Shown here one piece after another: positions 25,125 through 33,246 of a stretch of 53,041 bases of DNA. Source of the DNA: Candidatus Nanopelagicales bacterium (lineage in GTDB: Bacteria; Actinomycetota; Actinomycetes; S36-B12); the NCBI GenBank assembly GCA_018609125.1, contig JABAYF010000017.1, positions 1-53,041 of the forward strand. The letters are read 5' to 3'. Under the pieces are notes generated by a model, which worked only from the letters and a program-made list of their open reading frames with translations, searched no databases and was not told the origin of the DNA. Made by a program: the position numbers and the translations under genes. Within the stretch, counting starts at the first letter, position 1. Every line of letters begins with the position of its first letter.

Positions 25125-25387
25125 CCTCAAAACTGACCCGGGCCATGATCAACGCGGCTGACCAGAGCCCACTTCCAGACGAGCCGCCCATTGATCCGTC
25201 GCGGATAACCCCGGGATTGCTGGGCCTGGTTACCTTCGTCTTTTTGATCGTGGCTGTTGCATTTTTGTATCGCTCCATGCGTAAACAAATGAACAGGGTT
25301 GCTACCAATCTGCCCAGCTCCAACCACCCTCGCAAACTCAGTTTCGAGCCGCCGGTTGAAGATGATGGATCCAAGCCCCGGACCTAG
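25112..25387 (+). CDS. Small single-pass membrane protein (Rv1083-like)
   Basis: 91 residues. The cytoplasmic or periplasmic N-terminus (about 35 residues, Pro-rich) is followed by one hydrophobic helix, LLGLVTFVFLIVAVAFLY, then a basic patch RSMRKQMNR and a polar tail. The size and position directly after mca equal M. tuberculosis Rv1083, which is uncharacterised. The ATG at 25112 is inside the end of mca, implying coupled translation. Its 3' end overlaps the SURF1 gene by about 25 nt. Confidence 0.8.
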   Translation: MDWLTSKLTRAMINAADQSPLPDEPPIDPSRITPGLLGLVTFVFLIVAVAFLYRSMRKQMNRVATNLPSSNHPRKLSFEPPVEDDGSKPRT

Positions 25388-26132
25388 CGCGTTGAGGGTG
25401 TGGGGGACGCCGCGCTGGGTCACCCTCACGGTGGTTGCGGTGGTAGCCACTCTGCTCTGCGTGATGCTGGCCTGGTGGCAGGGCAGTCGCACCCGCGACA
25501 TCGTCAATGCTGAGCGGACCGCACTGTCGGCGCCTATTCAGGTACAAGATGCTCTCACCGCTGATGGGGCGTTGCCCAATTCCGCCATTGGTCGACCCGT
25601 CACCGTGACCGGCACTTTTGTGCCCGGCAGCCAACGCATCGTCATCAATCGGATACTGCTCGACGAATCTGGTGACCTCCCGGGCGCATGGGTGGTGGCC
25701 AATGTCGAGGTCGGTCAGTTGGCGGTTCCGGTACTTCGAGGCTGGGTGCCTGATGCCGAAGCGAAGAGTGTCTCACTACCCACGGAAACCGTGACCATTA
25801 CCGGGGTCCTACAGCCCTATGAGCGCTTCTATACCGAGCGCACACCAGAACCGGGTGAACCACTGATCGCCATCACCGCCGATGCGGTTCAGGTATCGCC
25901 TGAGGTGGCAGGTGGCTTCGTCACTTTACAGAGTCAACAACCCATGGCTGCTCAAGATCCGATCCCTGTTCCGCCTACAGTGCAGACCGCGGATGCGCCA
26001 TTTCCGATTCAAAACATTGCCTACACCCTGCAGTGGCTTGTTTTCGCCGGGGTGGTGTGGTTCATCTTTGGCCGCTGGCTGCGTCTAGACGTCCTGCGTG
26101 CCCGTGACGCTCACGATAGCCTCAACGTATGA
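25362..26132 (+). CDS. SURF1 family protein
   Basis: 256 residues. SURF1 proteins aid assembly of heme-copper cytochrome oxidase. The typical two-helix topology is present: an N-terminal helix VTLTVVAVVATLLCVMLAWWQ followed by the WQxxR-like block, a periplasmic domain of about 170 residues (RPVTVTGTFVP, VLRGWVPD), and a C-terminal helix preceded by NIAYTLQWLVFAG. Two adjacent ATG codons (25362, 25365) are possible starts. No oxidase subunit gene of the heme-copper type is in the window; the nearby oxidase is of the bd type. Coupled downstream to the DUF3817 gene by ATGA. Confidence 0.85.
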   Translation: MMDPSPGPSALRVWGTPRWVTLTVVAVVATLLCVMLAWWQGSRTRDIVNAERTALSAPIQVQDALTADGALPNSAIGRPVTVTGTFVPGSQRIVINRILLDESGDLPGAWVVANVEVGQLAVPVLRGWVPDAEAKSVSLPTETVTITGVLQPYERFYTERTPEPGEPLIAITADAVQVSPEVAGGFVTLQSQQPMAAQDPIPVPPTVQTADAPFPIQNIAYTLQWLVFAGVVWFIFGRWLRLDVLRARDAHDSLNV

Positions 26133-26458
26133 ACGGTGCGCTCATTCGATTTCGGGTCATGGCCTGGGTTACCGGCGTGCTCCTAGCGGTTATGACCGTC
26201 ATCGGATTGCCGCTGAAGTACATCTTCAACGCAACCGATGAAGGCTTCGCCGGCACTTTCTATGCCGTGGGCTGGGTGGGTCACGGTTGGCTGTACATTC
26301 TTTATCTTGTGACGGCGCTCGATATTTGTTTTCGCATGCGTTACAGCGTTTTGCGCACTCTGGCTGTACTTCTAGCCGGCACCATCCCGTTCGCATCCTT
26401 CGTGGCCGAGCACCTCGTGGCAAAAGATGTACGGGCACGGCTTGTGCCGATGCTTTAG
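26129..26458 (+). CDS. DUF3817 membrane protein
   Basis: 109 residues with three hydrophobic segments. The family block is WVGHGWLYILYLVTALDICFR, followed by GTIPFASFVAEHLVAKD. DUF3817 proteins are small actinobacterial membrane proteins of unknown role. The ATG overlaps the SURF1 stop, making it the last gene of the mca-SURF1 run. The TAG overlaps the TAA of the convergent EamA gene within a TTAG tetranucleotide. Confidence 0.85.
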   Translation: MNGALIRFRVMAWVTGVLLAVMTVIGLPLKYIFNATDEGFAGTFYAVGWVGHGWLYILYLVTALDICFRMRYSVLRTLAVLLAGTIPFASFVAEHLVAKDVRARLVPML

Positions 26459-27345
26459 GCGTGCGGTGCGTCTTCGATCGAAGCGGCGGGGTTCTTGTCA
26501 GGACGCGTGGCCAGATAAGAACCGAGGATCACGAGTGGGAAGCCCACCAAAATTCCCAGGGTGATGGGTTCGGACAAAATGACGACACCCAGCAGAACCG
26601 CAACGGCTGGATTGATGAACGTGATCACGGTGGTGCGTGCCGGGCCGACTTCGGCGATGAGTGCGAATAGCAAGACGAAGGCGATGGCGGTGCACAGCAC
26701 GCCCAGGGCCACGATCGACCACCAGGCACTGGCAGCCACCGGTTGACTAGGCCACTGCAACCAGACGAAGGGTGCATACACGACAGAGTTGATGAGTAGG
26801 GCGATCGTAATGACTCCGAGGCTCGGTGCGCCGCTCAGTCGTAGGGTGATGATGATGGGTCCGAGCGCGTAGCCGGTGACGGTGATAAGGGCAGCAGCAA
26901 CACCGAAGTACTGAGTGCCCTGTACGTCTAGACCGACAAGTGTTGCGACGCCAGTAATGCCCACCGCGAGGCCGACGATGCGCATGCCGCGCAGGTTGGG
27001 GTCCAGGCCGAGGGCGCGAGCAAGGATCGCGGCGAGGATGGGTACCCCGGCGATCACCAGCGCGGTCACCGAGCTACTCAGACGTTGTTCGGCATAGCCC
27101 AGCATCAAAAATGGGATGGCGATCTCTACGAAGGCAAACACCACGATCCAGCGCCAGTACTTCAAGGCCGGTCGTAACTCTTTTCGCGACAGAGCAATCG
27201 GTAGCAGCAGGAGCCCGGCCAGGGCCACCCGGAGCCCAACGAGCACCGAGGGTTCTACGTATTCCACCGCCACCCGAATGAAAAGGTAGGGGGTGCCCCA
27301 CAGGAGAGCCAAGGACGTAAACAGGATCCAGCCGCGCCGACTCAC
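26455..27345 (-). CDS. EamA/DMT family transporter
   Basis: 296 residues, ten predicted helices as two five-helix EamA repeats. The first repeat starts FTSLALLWGTPYLFIRVAVEYVEP; the second ends with ARTTVITFINPAVAVLLGVVILSEPITLG, the characteristic EamA block. Substrates in this superfamily are metabolites such as amino acids; none can be named here. The GTG at 27345 is chosen because it gives the normal N-terminus (SRRGWILFTS) and lies 5 nt after the DUF4190 stop, so the gene is second in that operon. Confidence 0.88.
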   Translation of the reverse strand: MSRRGWILFTSLALLWGTPYLFIRVAVEYVEPSVLVGLRVALAGLLLLPIALSRKELRPALKYWRWIVVFAFVEIAIPFLMLGYAEQRLSSSVTALVIAGVPILAAILARALGLDPNLRGMRIVGLAVGITGVATLVGLDVQGTQYFGVAAALITVTGYALGPIIITLRLSGAPSLGVITIALLINSVVYAPFVWLQWPSQPVAASAWWSIVALGVLCTAIAFVLLFALIAEVGPARTTVITFINPAVAVLLGVVILSEPITLGILVGFPLVILGSYLATRPDKNPAASIEDAPHA

Positions 27346-27350
27346 CGAGA

Positions 27351-27650
27351 TCAGGCCGGGAGGGAGGGAGTGGTGAAGGTGCCAAACAGTGCCAGGGCCA
27401 GCAACACCAGACTCACGCCGATTCCGCAGTATCCGGTGATGACACCGGTGAGGGCACGGCCTCGACCGGGCAGTTGGGTGGTGTGAATCTGACGTAGAGA
27501 CACGTGACCAAACACCACCGCAAGGACGGGTAGCACGGGGAAAAACCACAGGCATAAACCGACGGTGACGGCAAGGATGCCGAGCACTAAGGAGGTGGTC
27601 GCAAGAGCCGGGGCACGTACAACCGGCCCGGGAACAGGCGGATAGGTCAC
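27351..27650 (-). CDS. DUF4190 small membrane protein
   Basis: 99 residues. A Pro-rich N-terminus is followed by two helices separated by GHVSLRQIHTTQLPGRGRALTG, the family signature. DUF4190 proteins are common in Actinobacteria and Firmicutes; function unknown. The GTG at 27650 lies 6 nt after the -10 TACCGT. First gene of a two-gene operon with the EamA transporter, divergent from cydA. Confidence 0.83.
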   Translation of the reverse strand: MTYPPVPGPVVRAPALATTSLVLGILAVTVGLCLWFFPVLPVLAVVFGHVSLRQIHTTQLPGRGRALTGVITGYCGIGVSLVLLALALFGTFTTPSLPA

Positions 27651-27656
27651 GCCCGG

Positions 27657-27662
27657 ACGGTA
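27657..27662 (-). promoter_or_regulatory. Candidate leaderless -10 box (TACCGT) for DUF4190-EamA
   Basis: Minus-strand TACCGT, 6-nt gap (CCGGGC) to the GTG at 27650. Confidence 0.5.
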
Positions 27663-27715
27663 TCGAACGGGATAACTGTCACCACGACCGGCGTGGATGC
27701 TGTTTACTCAGCACC

Positions 27716-29131
27716 GTGGGCGATGGAATGTTGGTGGATCTGTCTCGGGCGCAATTTGCTTTGACGACGCTATTTCACTTCCTTTTCGTTCCGCTCACTC
27801 TCGGCCTTGGACCATGGGTGGCCATCTTTGAAACGATGCGTTATCGCACCGGTGATGAGCGCTACGGGCGTCTATCGCGATTCTTCGGCTCGCTCCTACT
27901 TATTAACTTCGCCATCGGCGTGGCTTCAGGAATCATTCAGGAGTTCCAGTTCGGGATGAACTGGGCAGTCTTTAGCCGCTTTGTTGGCGATATCTTTGGC
28001 GCACCCTTGGCCATGGAGGGGCTGTTCGCTTTCTTCCTTGAGTCCACCTTCCTCGGCCTTTGGGTATTCGGCCGAGGTCGGCTGCCGCGTGCGGTTCACC
28101 TGGCGAGCATTTGGCTGTTCGTTCTCGGCACCTGGCTGTCGGCCTACTTCATTTTGGCGGCCAACTCATTCATGCAGAATCCGGTCGGGTTTACCCTCGA
28201 TCCGGTTTCTGGGGATGCGGTCCTAACCAGTCTCGGCGAAGTATTCTTCCAGCCACTGACCGTGTGGGCTTGGCTGCACACGATCGGTGGCGGCATCATC
28301 GCGGCAACCGTGTTCGTCTTTGGTGTGAGTGCCTATCACCTGAAGCGTGGCAACCACGTGGACCTCATGCGCAAGACCTTTAGGTCGGCCATCATCGTCG
28401 GCGTTCTCGCTGGTGGATTCCAGTTCGTCGTCGGTGACATCCTCGGCGTGATTATGGTTGACAAGCAACCGATGAAGATGGCTGCAGCAGAGGCAGTATG
28501 GGAAACTACCGGCCCTTGCGCCTCCCTGGGTATCATCGCGATACCAGACATGGCTGCCCGGGACAACTCTTTTGAAGTGGGGATTCCCTGCCTTCTCTCC
28601 ATTGTTGCCACGAACTCCCTTGACGGTGAAGTTGTCGGGATGAATCAGTTGCAAGCTCAGTACGAGGAGCAATACGGACCCGGTAACTACACGCCCAGCG
28701 TGTGGATTGCTTTCTATTCATTCCGAGCAATGATGGGCTTTGGTCTCATTGCCTCGGCGTGGATGGTCGTGGCGTGGTGGCTCACCAGGCGCGGGCGCAT
28801 GCCAAAGTCACGCTGGTTCTGGGGCATCTCCATTTGGATGATCGCGATGCCGTGGCTGGGCAATCTGTTCGGCTGGATCTTCACCGAGAATGGCCGCCAA
28901 CCCTGGGTCGTCTACGGGCTATTGAAAACAGAGGATGCGGTTTCTGACATTAGCGTTGGTCTCGTCGCGACAAGCCTGGTTGCCTTTGTCGTTTTGTACA
29001 CGATCGTCGGTCTCGTGGAATTCGTCATCATGCGTCGGTACGCGATACGTGGACCGCAAGATGTCAGCGAACCCATGCCCGGCGAGCCACCGCCCGTCCC
29101 GGCAGAATCGAGCCGGGGGTGGACGTCGTGA
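27716..29131 (+). CDS. cydA: Cytochrome bd quinol oxidase subunit I
   Basis: 471 residues, the short-Q-loop class. CydA holds hemes b558, b595 and d and oxidises quinol. Seen: His21 in TLFHFLFVPLT (heme b595 ligand region), EFQFGMNWAVFSRFVGDIFG, the long membrane part, and the conserved TENGRQPWVVYG block of the quinol-site region. About nine membrane helices. The start may be GTG 27716 or ATG 27728; the latter would begin LVDLSRAQF, closer to many family members. It overlaps cydB. No cydDC genes follow, so maturation must be encoded elsewhere. The oxidase supports respiration at low oxygen. Confidence 0.94.
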   Translation: MGDGMLVDLSRAQFALTTLFHFLFVPLTLGLGPWVAIFETMRYRTGDERYGRLSRFFGSLLLINFAIGVASGIIQEFQFGMNWAVFSRFVGDIFGAPLAMEGLFAFFLESTFLGLWVFGRGRLPRAVHLASIWLFVLGTWLSAYFILAANSFMQNPVGFTLDPVSGDAVLTSLGEVFFQPLTVWAWLHTIGGGIIAATVFVFGVSAYHLKRGNHVDLMRKTFRSAIIVGVLAGGFQFVVGDILGVIMVDKQPMKMAAAEAVWETTGPCASLGIIAIPDMAARDNSFEVGIPCLLSIVATNSLDGEVVGMNQLQAQYEEQYGPGNYTPSVWIAFYSFRAMMGFGLIASAWMVVAWWLTRRGRMPKSRWFWGISIWMIAMPWLGNLFGWIFTENGRQPWVVYGLLKTEDAVSDISVGLVATSLVAFVVLYTIVGLVEFVIMRRYAIRGPQDVSEPMPGEPPPVPAESSRGWTS

Positions 29132-30141
29132 CGTTGGCCTATGTGTTCTTCTTCGTTATTGCATTCGTGTGGTCGGTGTTTCTATTCCTTGAGGGTTTCG
29201 ATTTTGGGGTGGGCATGCTCACTCGGCTCGTGGGCCGCAATGATGCGGAGCGGGGCGTGATTTTGCGGGCGATCGGCCCAAACTGGGATGCAAATGAAGT
29301 CTGGCTGCTGACCGGTGGGATTTTGATCTTTGCAGCTTTCCCGCCCTGGTACGCAGCGTCTTTCCCCTCGGCCTATATTCCGCTGCTGCTGCTCGTTTTC
29401 TGTCTCATCGTGCGTGCCCTGGCAATCGAATATCGATCCAAGCGACCCACGCATCGATGGATGAACACCTGGGATTGGTTGACCTTTGCCACCGGGCTAC
29501 TACTGCCACTGCTCGTTGGTGTGTTCTGGGCAGGAATGGTGCACGGAATTCCGATCAATGCAGAAGGACGTTTTGTTGGCGATAGTCTCTGGTCGCACAT
29601 CAATGTTTATTCCGTGCTCGGCGGTCTTGCTCTTGTTTCCTACTGCATCGCCCATGGAAGTGTGTTTTTGCGGCGCAAACTAGACGTTGATTGGCAAGCA
29701 CGTCTGACGCCATGGGCGCTGCGCTCCGGCGCGGTCACCGTGGTGCTGATGACGATCTTCAGCGTCTGGACGGTACTGGCATATTCCGCCGATGGTGTGG
29801 GCATCGCGGTGGCGGCCGTGGTGGTGCTGGCTTTCGCGGCCGCGCTCATCACCGATCGGCAGGGCCGCACACTGACAGCTTTTTGGTTCAACGGCATCGG
29901 CATCTGTGCATTCATGGCGCAGATATTCGTGGCCCTGTTTCCCAACGTGTTGCCCAGCACCATCAGCGACGGTTACACGCTCACGATCGAGAGCGCAGCG
30001 GCGAGCAGCACATCATTGAACATTCTTGCCATCACCGCACTCATCGGTATTCCCGGAGTAATCGCCTACCAGTCATGGTCTTTCTGGGTGTTTCGCGGCC
30101 GGCTGCGTCCCAGCGAGCTTGCTCAGTCAGCCTATAAATAG
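29128..30141 (+). CDS. cydB: Cytochrome bd quinol oxidase subunit II
   Basis: 337 residues. The N-terminal block LFLEGFDFGVGML and the following IGPNWDANEVWLLTGGILIFAAFP region are diagnostic of CydB, along with FPSAYIPLLLLVFCLIVRALAIEYR. Eight predicted helices. GTG 29128 is preferred: it forms a GTGA overlap with the cydA stop, has GGGGG about 9 nt upstream, and puts the EGFDFG block at the family position; GTG 29119 would add three residues. Its stop directly abuts the stop of the convergent SufS-like gene. Confidence 0.94.
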   Translation: MTLAYVFFFVIAFVWSVFLFLEGFDFGVGMLTRLVGRNDAERGVILRAIGPNWDANEVWLLTGGILIFAAFPPWYAASFPSAYIPLLLLVFCLIVRALAIEYRSKRPTHRWMNTWDWLTFATGLLLPLLVGVFWAGMVHGIPINAEGRFVGDSLWSHINVYSVLGGLALVSYCIAHGSVFLRRKLDVDWQARLTPWALRSGAVTVVLMTIFSVWTVLAYSADGVGIAVAAVVVLAFAAALITDRQGRTLTAFWFNGIGICAFMAQIFVALFPNVLPSTISDGYTLTIESAAASSTSLNILAITALIGIPGVIAYQSWSFWVFRGRLRPSELAQSAYK

Positions 30142-31377
30142 TCAGGTAGCCGGAAGTTCTGCTAACGCGGCAAGCAATCGATCCACGTCATCGAGGGTGG
30201 AGTATGGCGCAAGACCCGCGCGGATGGCGCCAGCGTCGCCGAGGCCGAGATGGCGAGAGCATTCCAGGGCATAGAAACTTCCGCTCGGTGCTTCGACTCC
30301 CCGCTCTTGCAGGAACGCCGACACTGCCGCGCCGGTAAACCCAGCAACAGAAAACAGGTGGGTCGGTGTCTTGTGTGCCGCGTTGCTGTAACTGTGCACC
30401 CTAGGCATTGCGGCGAGGCCGGCAGCGAGATGGGATGAAAGCTGGTCTTCGTAGGCGCCGAGTGCAGCGAGGGATACGTCAAGGCGCTCCGTGCGCGGGG
30501 TGTCGAGCTTTTGGTCGGGAACAAGTTCGGCAAGTACATCAACAGCGGCTGTCACGCCGGCGAGCAGTTCATAGGGCAGCGTGCCTAATTCGAACCGCTC
30601 GGGCACATCCATGGTGGATGGTGCCAGCTTTTCGGGGCTGAGGGATTCAAGAAGGGACGGTGCCGCGATGAGGGCGCCCATATGTGGGCCCAGGAATTTA
30701 TAGGGCGAGCAGGTGATGAAGTCTGCCCCGAGGGCGGTGTAGCTGATGCGCGCGTGCGCGGCGAGGTGAACCGCGTCGATGTAGGTGAGTACACCCGCGG
30801 TGCGCGCCAGTGCGGTGATGGCGGCGATATCGGGGCGAGTTCCCACCAGGTTGGATGCCCCGGTGATGGCCAGCAGCTTGGTTCGCGGGCTCAGGGCCGT
30901 GGCCACCGCGTCGACGCTGACCTGTGCGGTGACCGGGTCAAAGTCCAGCCACACCACGCGGGCCCCGGCACGATCAGCTGCGGTAATCCAGGGGCGAATA
31001 TTGGCATCGTGATCAAGTCGGGAGACGATGATTTCATCACCGGCTGACCATTGACTGGATAACGTGCGCGCCAGATCAAAGGTGATCTGAGTCATGCTGC
31101 GCCCAAAGATGACGCCGCGGGGGTCACCGTCGAGGAGGTCAGCGATGGCTTGGCGGGCATTCAGGACGATCTCGTTGGCCCGCACCTGAGCGGCTGAGTT
31201 GACGCCACGGTTGGATAGTGGCCCGCAGAGGGCTGCTGCGATGGCGTTGGCGACGGTGCGTGGTGTCTGGGTGCCGCCGGGGCCATCAAAGTGGGCGATG
31301 CCTGACTGAATGGAGGGTACGTCGGCACGCAACACAAGCGGATCGTAAGTTGTTGCGCTAGCCGGTTTTTGCGACAT
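30142..31377 (-). CDS. SufS-like class V aminotransferase (cysteine-desulfurase-like, TIGR01976 type)
   Basis: 411 residues, fold-type I PLP enzyme. Seen: FDGPGGTQTPRTVANAI at the start, ITGASNLVGTRPD (substrate/PLP region), TYIDAVHLAAHA (Asp and His against the PLP ring), and the Schiff-base Lys in CSPYKFLGPHMG. This is the 'cysteine desulfurase-like protein, SufS subfamily' branch. In place of the mobile catalytic Cys loop of SufS it has GSFYALECSRHLGLGD, so true desulfurase activity is doubtful. No sufBCD or scaffold gene is near. The ATG at 31377 lies 20 nt inside the end of the upstream S51-fusion gene, so the two are co-translated. Confidence 0.85.
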   Translation of the reverse strand: MSQKPASATTYDPLVLRADVPSIQSGIAHFDGPGGTQTPRTVANAIAAALCGPLSNRGVNSAAQVRANEIVLNARQAIADLLDGDPRGVIFGRSMTQITFDLARTLSSQWSAGDEIIVSRLDHDANIRPWITAADRAGARVVWLDFDPVTAQVSVDAVATALSPRTKLLAITGASNLVGTRPDIAAITALARTAGVLTYIDAVHLAAHARISYTALGADFITCSPYKFLGPHMGALIAAPSLLESLSPEKLAPSTMDVPERFELGTLPYELLAGVTAAVDVLAELVPDQKLDTPRTERLDVSLAALGAYEDQLSSHLAAGLAAMPRVHSYSNAAHKTPTHLFSVAGFTGAAVSAFLQERGVEAPSGSFYALECSRHLGLGDAGAIRAGLAPYSTLDDVDRLLAALAELPAT

Positions 31378-32617
31378 TCCACTGAACTCCGTCCGGGGTG
31401 TCCTGCACATCGATTCCGGCAGCAATGAGCCCGTCGCGGATGTCGTCACTCATGGCAAAGTCCTTGTTCGCCCGGGCCTGTTGACGAGCGGTAAGGGCAA
31501 CCTCCACCACCGGAGCTAGTACGCCACGTTCATCGCGAAGCCCGTTCTTGGCAGCCTCGGCGAGGTCGACGAGCATGGCGCGGAGTGCTCGCCGGGCGTG
31601 ATCAATATCGTCATTTTGGAGCGTATCGGCAGCCCAGGCCGCCATCGCGTCGTCCAGCTCAAGACAGGCGGCCAAGGCTGCGTCAGCGTCACCGGCGGCG
31701 AGATCGTTTTGGAACTGGCGGCGCAGCGCATCGGTGGTTGCGCGCAGGGACAGATCTGCTGACTCGACGGGAGTGAGGGCATCGGGTGTGGACACGGGAG
31801 GGATGTTTCCGGCAGACACGGTCGCGGTTGATGTTCCGGCCATGAGTCCGGCGAGATGGCTGATGGTCACGTTAGACCCGGCCGGAATCGCGCTTTCGAT
31901 TCCGTGTGCCCGAATAGTGAGACTGCCAGCGCCGTGCACCGCTACTTCACCGGTGCCAATGTCTAACACCACGGCGGTGTGTTCATCGACGCCGAGGACG
32001 CAGGCACCCGGGGGAAGTTGGCTTTCCATATCGGCTAGCCGGGTAGCTCCGAGGTAGCAGTAGCGGGTGTCGTGGCGACCACCCTCACGGTTGTCAAAAT
32101 GGGGGATCACCGCAGCGGTGAGGCCGGTGAGTGCGCCCAGGAGATCTAGCGCGGTGAGCCAGTGCGGAGGGTCACCGACCTTGTAGATCTCATAGACCGG
32201 GACTGCGAAGGCGCCAAGGGTAACCGCTGCCGCACTGCCCATCACTACGGTGCCACCTCGTTGAACGAGATCAATGAGAGCCTGGGGGACTGCTGTGTCC
32301 TGCCACTGTCGCAGCGCATAACTGGGGCTACCGGGCCCGGCAAACACATAGTTTGATCGCGACAGCAAAGCCAGGGTGCGCTCGCGATCAACGAGGGGCT
32401 CGTCGCGATTGCGCCACCGCGCCGGGGTGAGTGCGGTGCCTACGGAGTCGGAGAAGTATGTCTGGATTTTCTCGGTGAGGTCATCAGCATTGGCTTGGAA
32501 ACCAAAGGGGGTGTCCAACATGAGTGGATCTATCGCATCGGCAAGTAATGTGCGATGAGTTTTCACGAGCGTGGGCGAAGTTTCACCGGATCCAATAACA
32601 ACAAGGCGGCCAGACAC
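31358..32617 (-). CDS. Peptidase S51/cyanophycinase-like protein fused to a cysteinyl-tRNA-synthetase C-terminal domain
   Basis: 419 residues. Residues 1-260 form a class-I glutamine-amidotransferase-like S51 domain: VVIGSGETSPTLVKTHR at the start, nucleophile candidate Ser128 in GGTVVMGSAAAVTLG, VYEIYKVGDPPHW, and HFDNREGGRHDTRYCYLG. From about residue 285 to the end the protein matches the anticodon-side helical domain and tail of actinobacterial CysRS: TARQQARANKDFAMSDDIRD, then GIDVQDTPDGVQW (376-414). No CysRS catalytic domain is present. A peptidase that recognises a Cys- or tRNA-linked molecule is one guess; nothing proves it. The start is GTG 32617, inside a hairpin. It overlaps the SufS-like gene by 20 nt. 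Confidence 0.82.
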   Translation of the reverse strand: MSGRLVVIGSGETSPTLVKTHRTLLADAIDPLMLDTPFGFQANADDLTEKIQTYFSDSVGTALTPARWRNRDEPLVDRERTLALLSRSNYVFAGPGSPSYALRQWQDTAVPQALIDLVQRGGTVVMGSAAAVTLGAFAVPVYEIYKVGDPPHWLTALDLLGALTGLTAAVIPHFDNREGGRHDTRYCYLGATRLADMESQLPPGACVLGVDEHTAVVLDIGTGEVAVHGAGSLTIRAHGIESAIPAGSNVTISHLAGLMAGTSTATVSAGNIPPVSTPDALTPVESADLSLRATTDALRRQFQNDLAAGDADAALAACLELDDAMAAWAADTLQNDDIDHARRALRAMLVDLAEAAKNGLRDERGVLAPVVEVALTARQQARANKDFAMSDDIRDGLIAAGIDVQDTPDGVQWNVAKTG

Positions 32618-32640
32618 ACGCGTAAGTGTGCCAGGCCGCC
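32605..32640 (-). terminator. Terminator-like hairpin after DUF805, overlapping the start of the S51-fusion gene
   Basis: The perfect 7-bp arms GGCGGCC and GGCCGCC enclose a second stem, CACAC/GTGTG, around a 6-nt loop. On the minus strand the hairpin is followed by TTGTTGTTATT, a U-rich tail. It fits an intrinsic terminator for DUF805 but also encloses the GTG 32617 start codon and the CACACT that could be its -10. Confidence 0.6.
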
Positions 32641-32657
32641 CCAGGTTGCGCGCGCGA

Positions 32658-32696
32658 GGTTTACCTCAGCGGTTTACATCAGGGGTTTACATCAAG
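32658..32696. repeat. Three tandem copies of a 13-bp repeat at the end of the DUF805 gene
   Basis: Plus-strand units GGTTTACCTCAGC, GGTTTACATCAGG and GGTTTACATCAAG follow one another without gap. The last copy holds the DUF805 stop codon (TAA on the minus strand); each downstream copy also carries a TAA. Confidence 0.8.
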
Positions 32697-33121
32697 GGCG
32701 AAGTATTCAGCGGATCGGAGCCAAAGCGGTTATCACCGCGGGTGCTGGGCAGCAGCATGAACACGATGATCACGATGGGGCCGATACAGGGAACAAGGAG
32801 AATCCAGTACCACCAGCCGGTGCGATCGGTGTCGTGAAGGCGACGCACGAGTACGGCGAGGGAGGGAAGGAATATCACGATGGCCCAGATGGTTGATAGC
32901 GCACCTAGATCGCCGTTGAAGAAGGTGATCGGTCCCGAGGTAGTTTCAACGGTCTCGCTGCCCAGATCTACGACGAGGCCGAGGGCTGCGTCTAAGGCAC
33001 TCAGAACAAACGACACCACAACGACGAACAGTTGGAACCACCAGAACTCCGAGCGAGGCGCTCGGCCCTGCCACGACGCGTACTTCCCGAAACAGCTTCT
33101 TACCGCGCTACCAAAACCCAT
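32687..33121 (-). CDS. DUF805 membrane protein
   Basis: 144 residues. Starts with the family pattern FGKYASWQGRAPRSEFWWFQLF. Four hydrophobic segments follow, and the diagnostic LVRRLHDTDRTGWWYWILLVP comes before the last helix; it ends with GDNRFGSDP. DUF805 (YhaH-like) proteins are inner-membrane proteins of unknown role. The ATG at 33121 has a strong AAGGAGG about 5 nt upstream, so unlike many genes here it has a normal leader. The 125 nt between it and the divergent DUF255 gene show no clear promoter element. Confidence 0.88.
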   Translation of the reverse strand: MGFGSAVRSCFGKYASWQGRAPRSEFWWFQLFVVVVSFVLSALDAALGLVVDLGSETVETTSGPITFFNGDLGALSTIWAIVIFLPSLAVLVRRLHDTDRTGWWYWILLVPCIGPIVIIVFMLLPSTRGDNRFGSDPLNTSPLM

Positions 33122-33246
33122 GACGCCTCCTTGGATGGATCACATCCACATGATCAGGTCCGGATGTGAGGCGGCCCAGCCTAAGGGCTTGCCGTGGTCG
33201 ATGTGTGGATTCGCGGGACGGGTGAGGCGTGCGTCAAACTAATGGG

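Noticed and set aside
27651-27715. Rex- or FNR-type operator in front of cydA
   Set aside because: No TTGTGAA-N6-TTCACAA or TTGAT-N4-ATCAA palindrome seen in the 65-nt divergent region.
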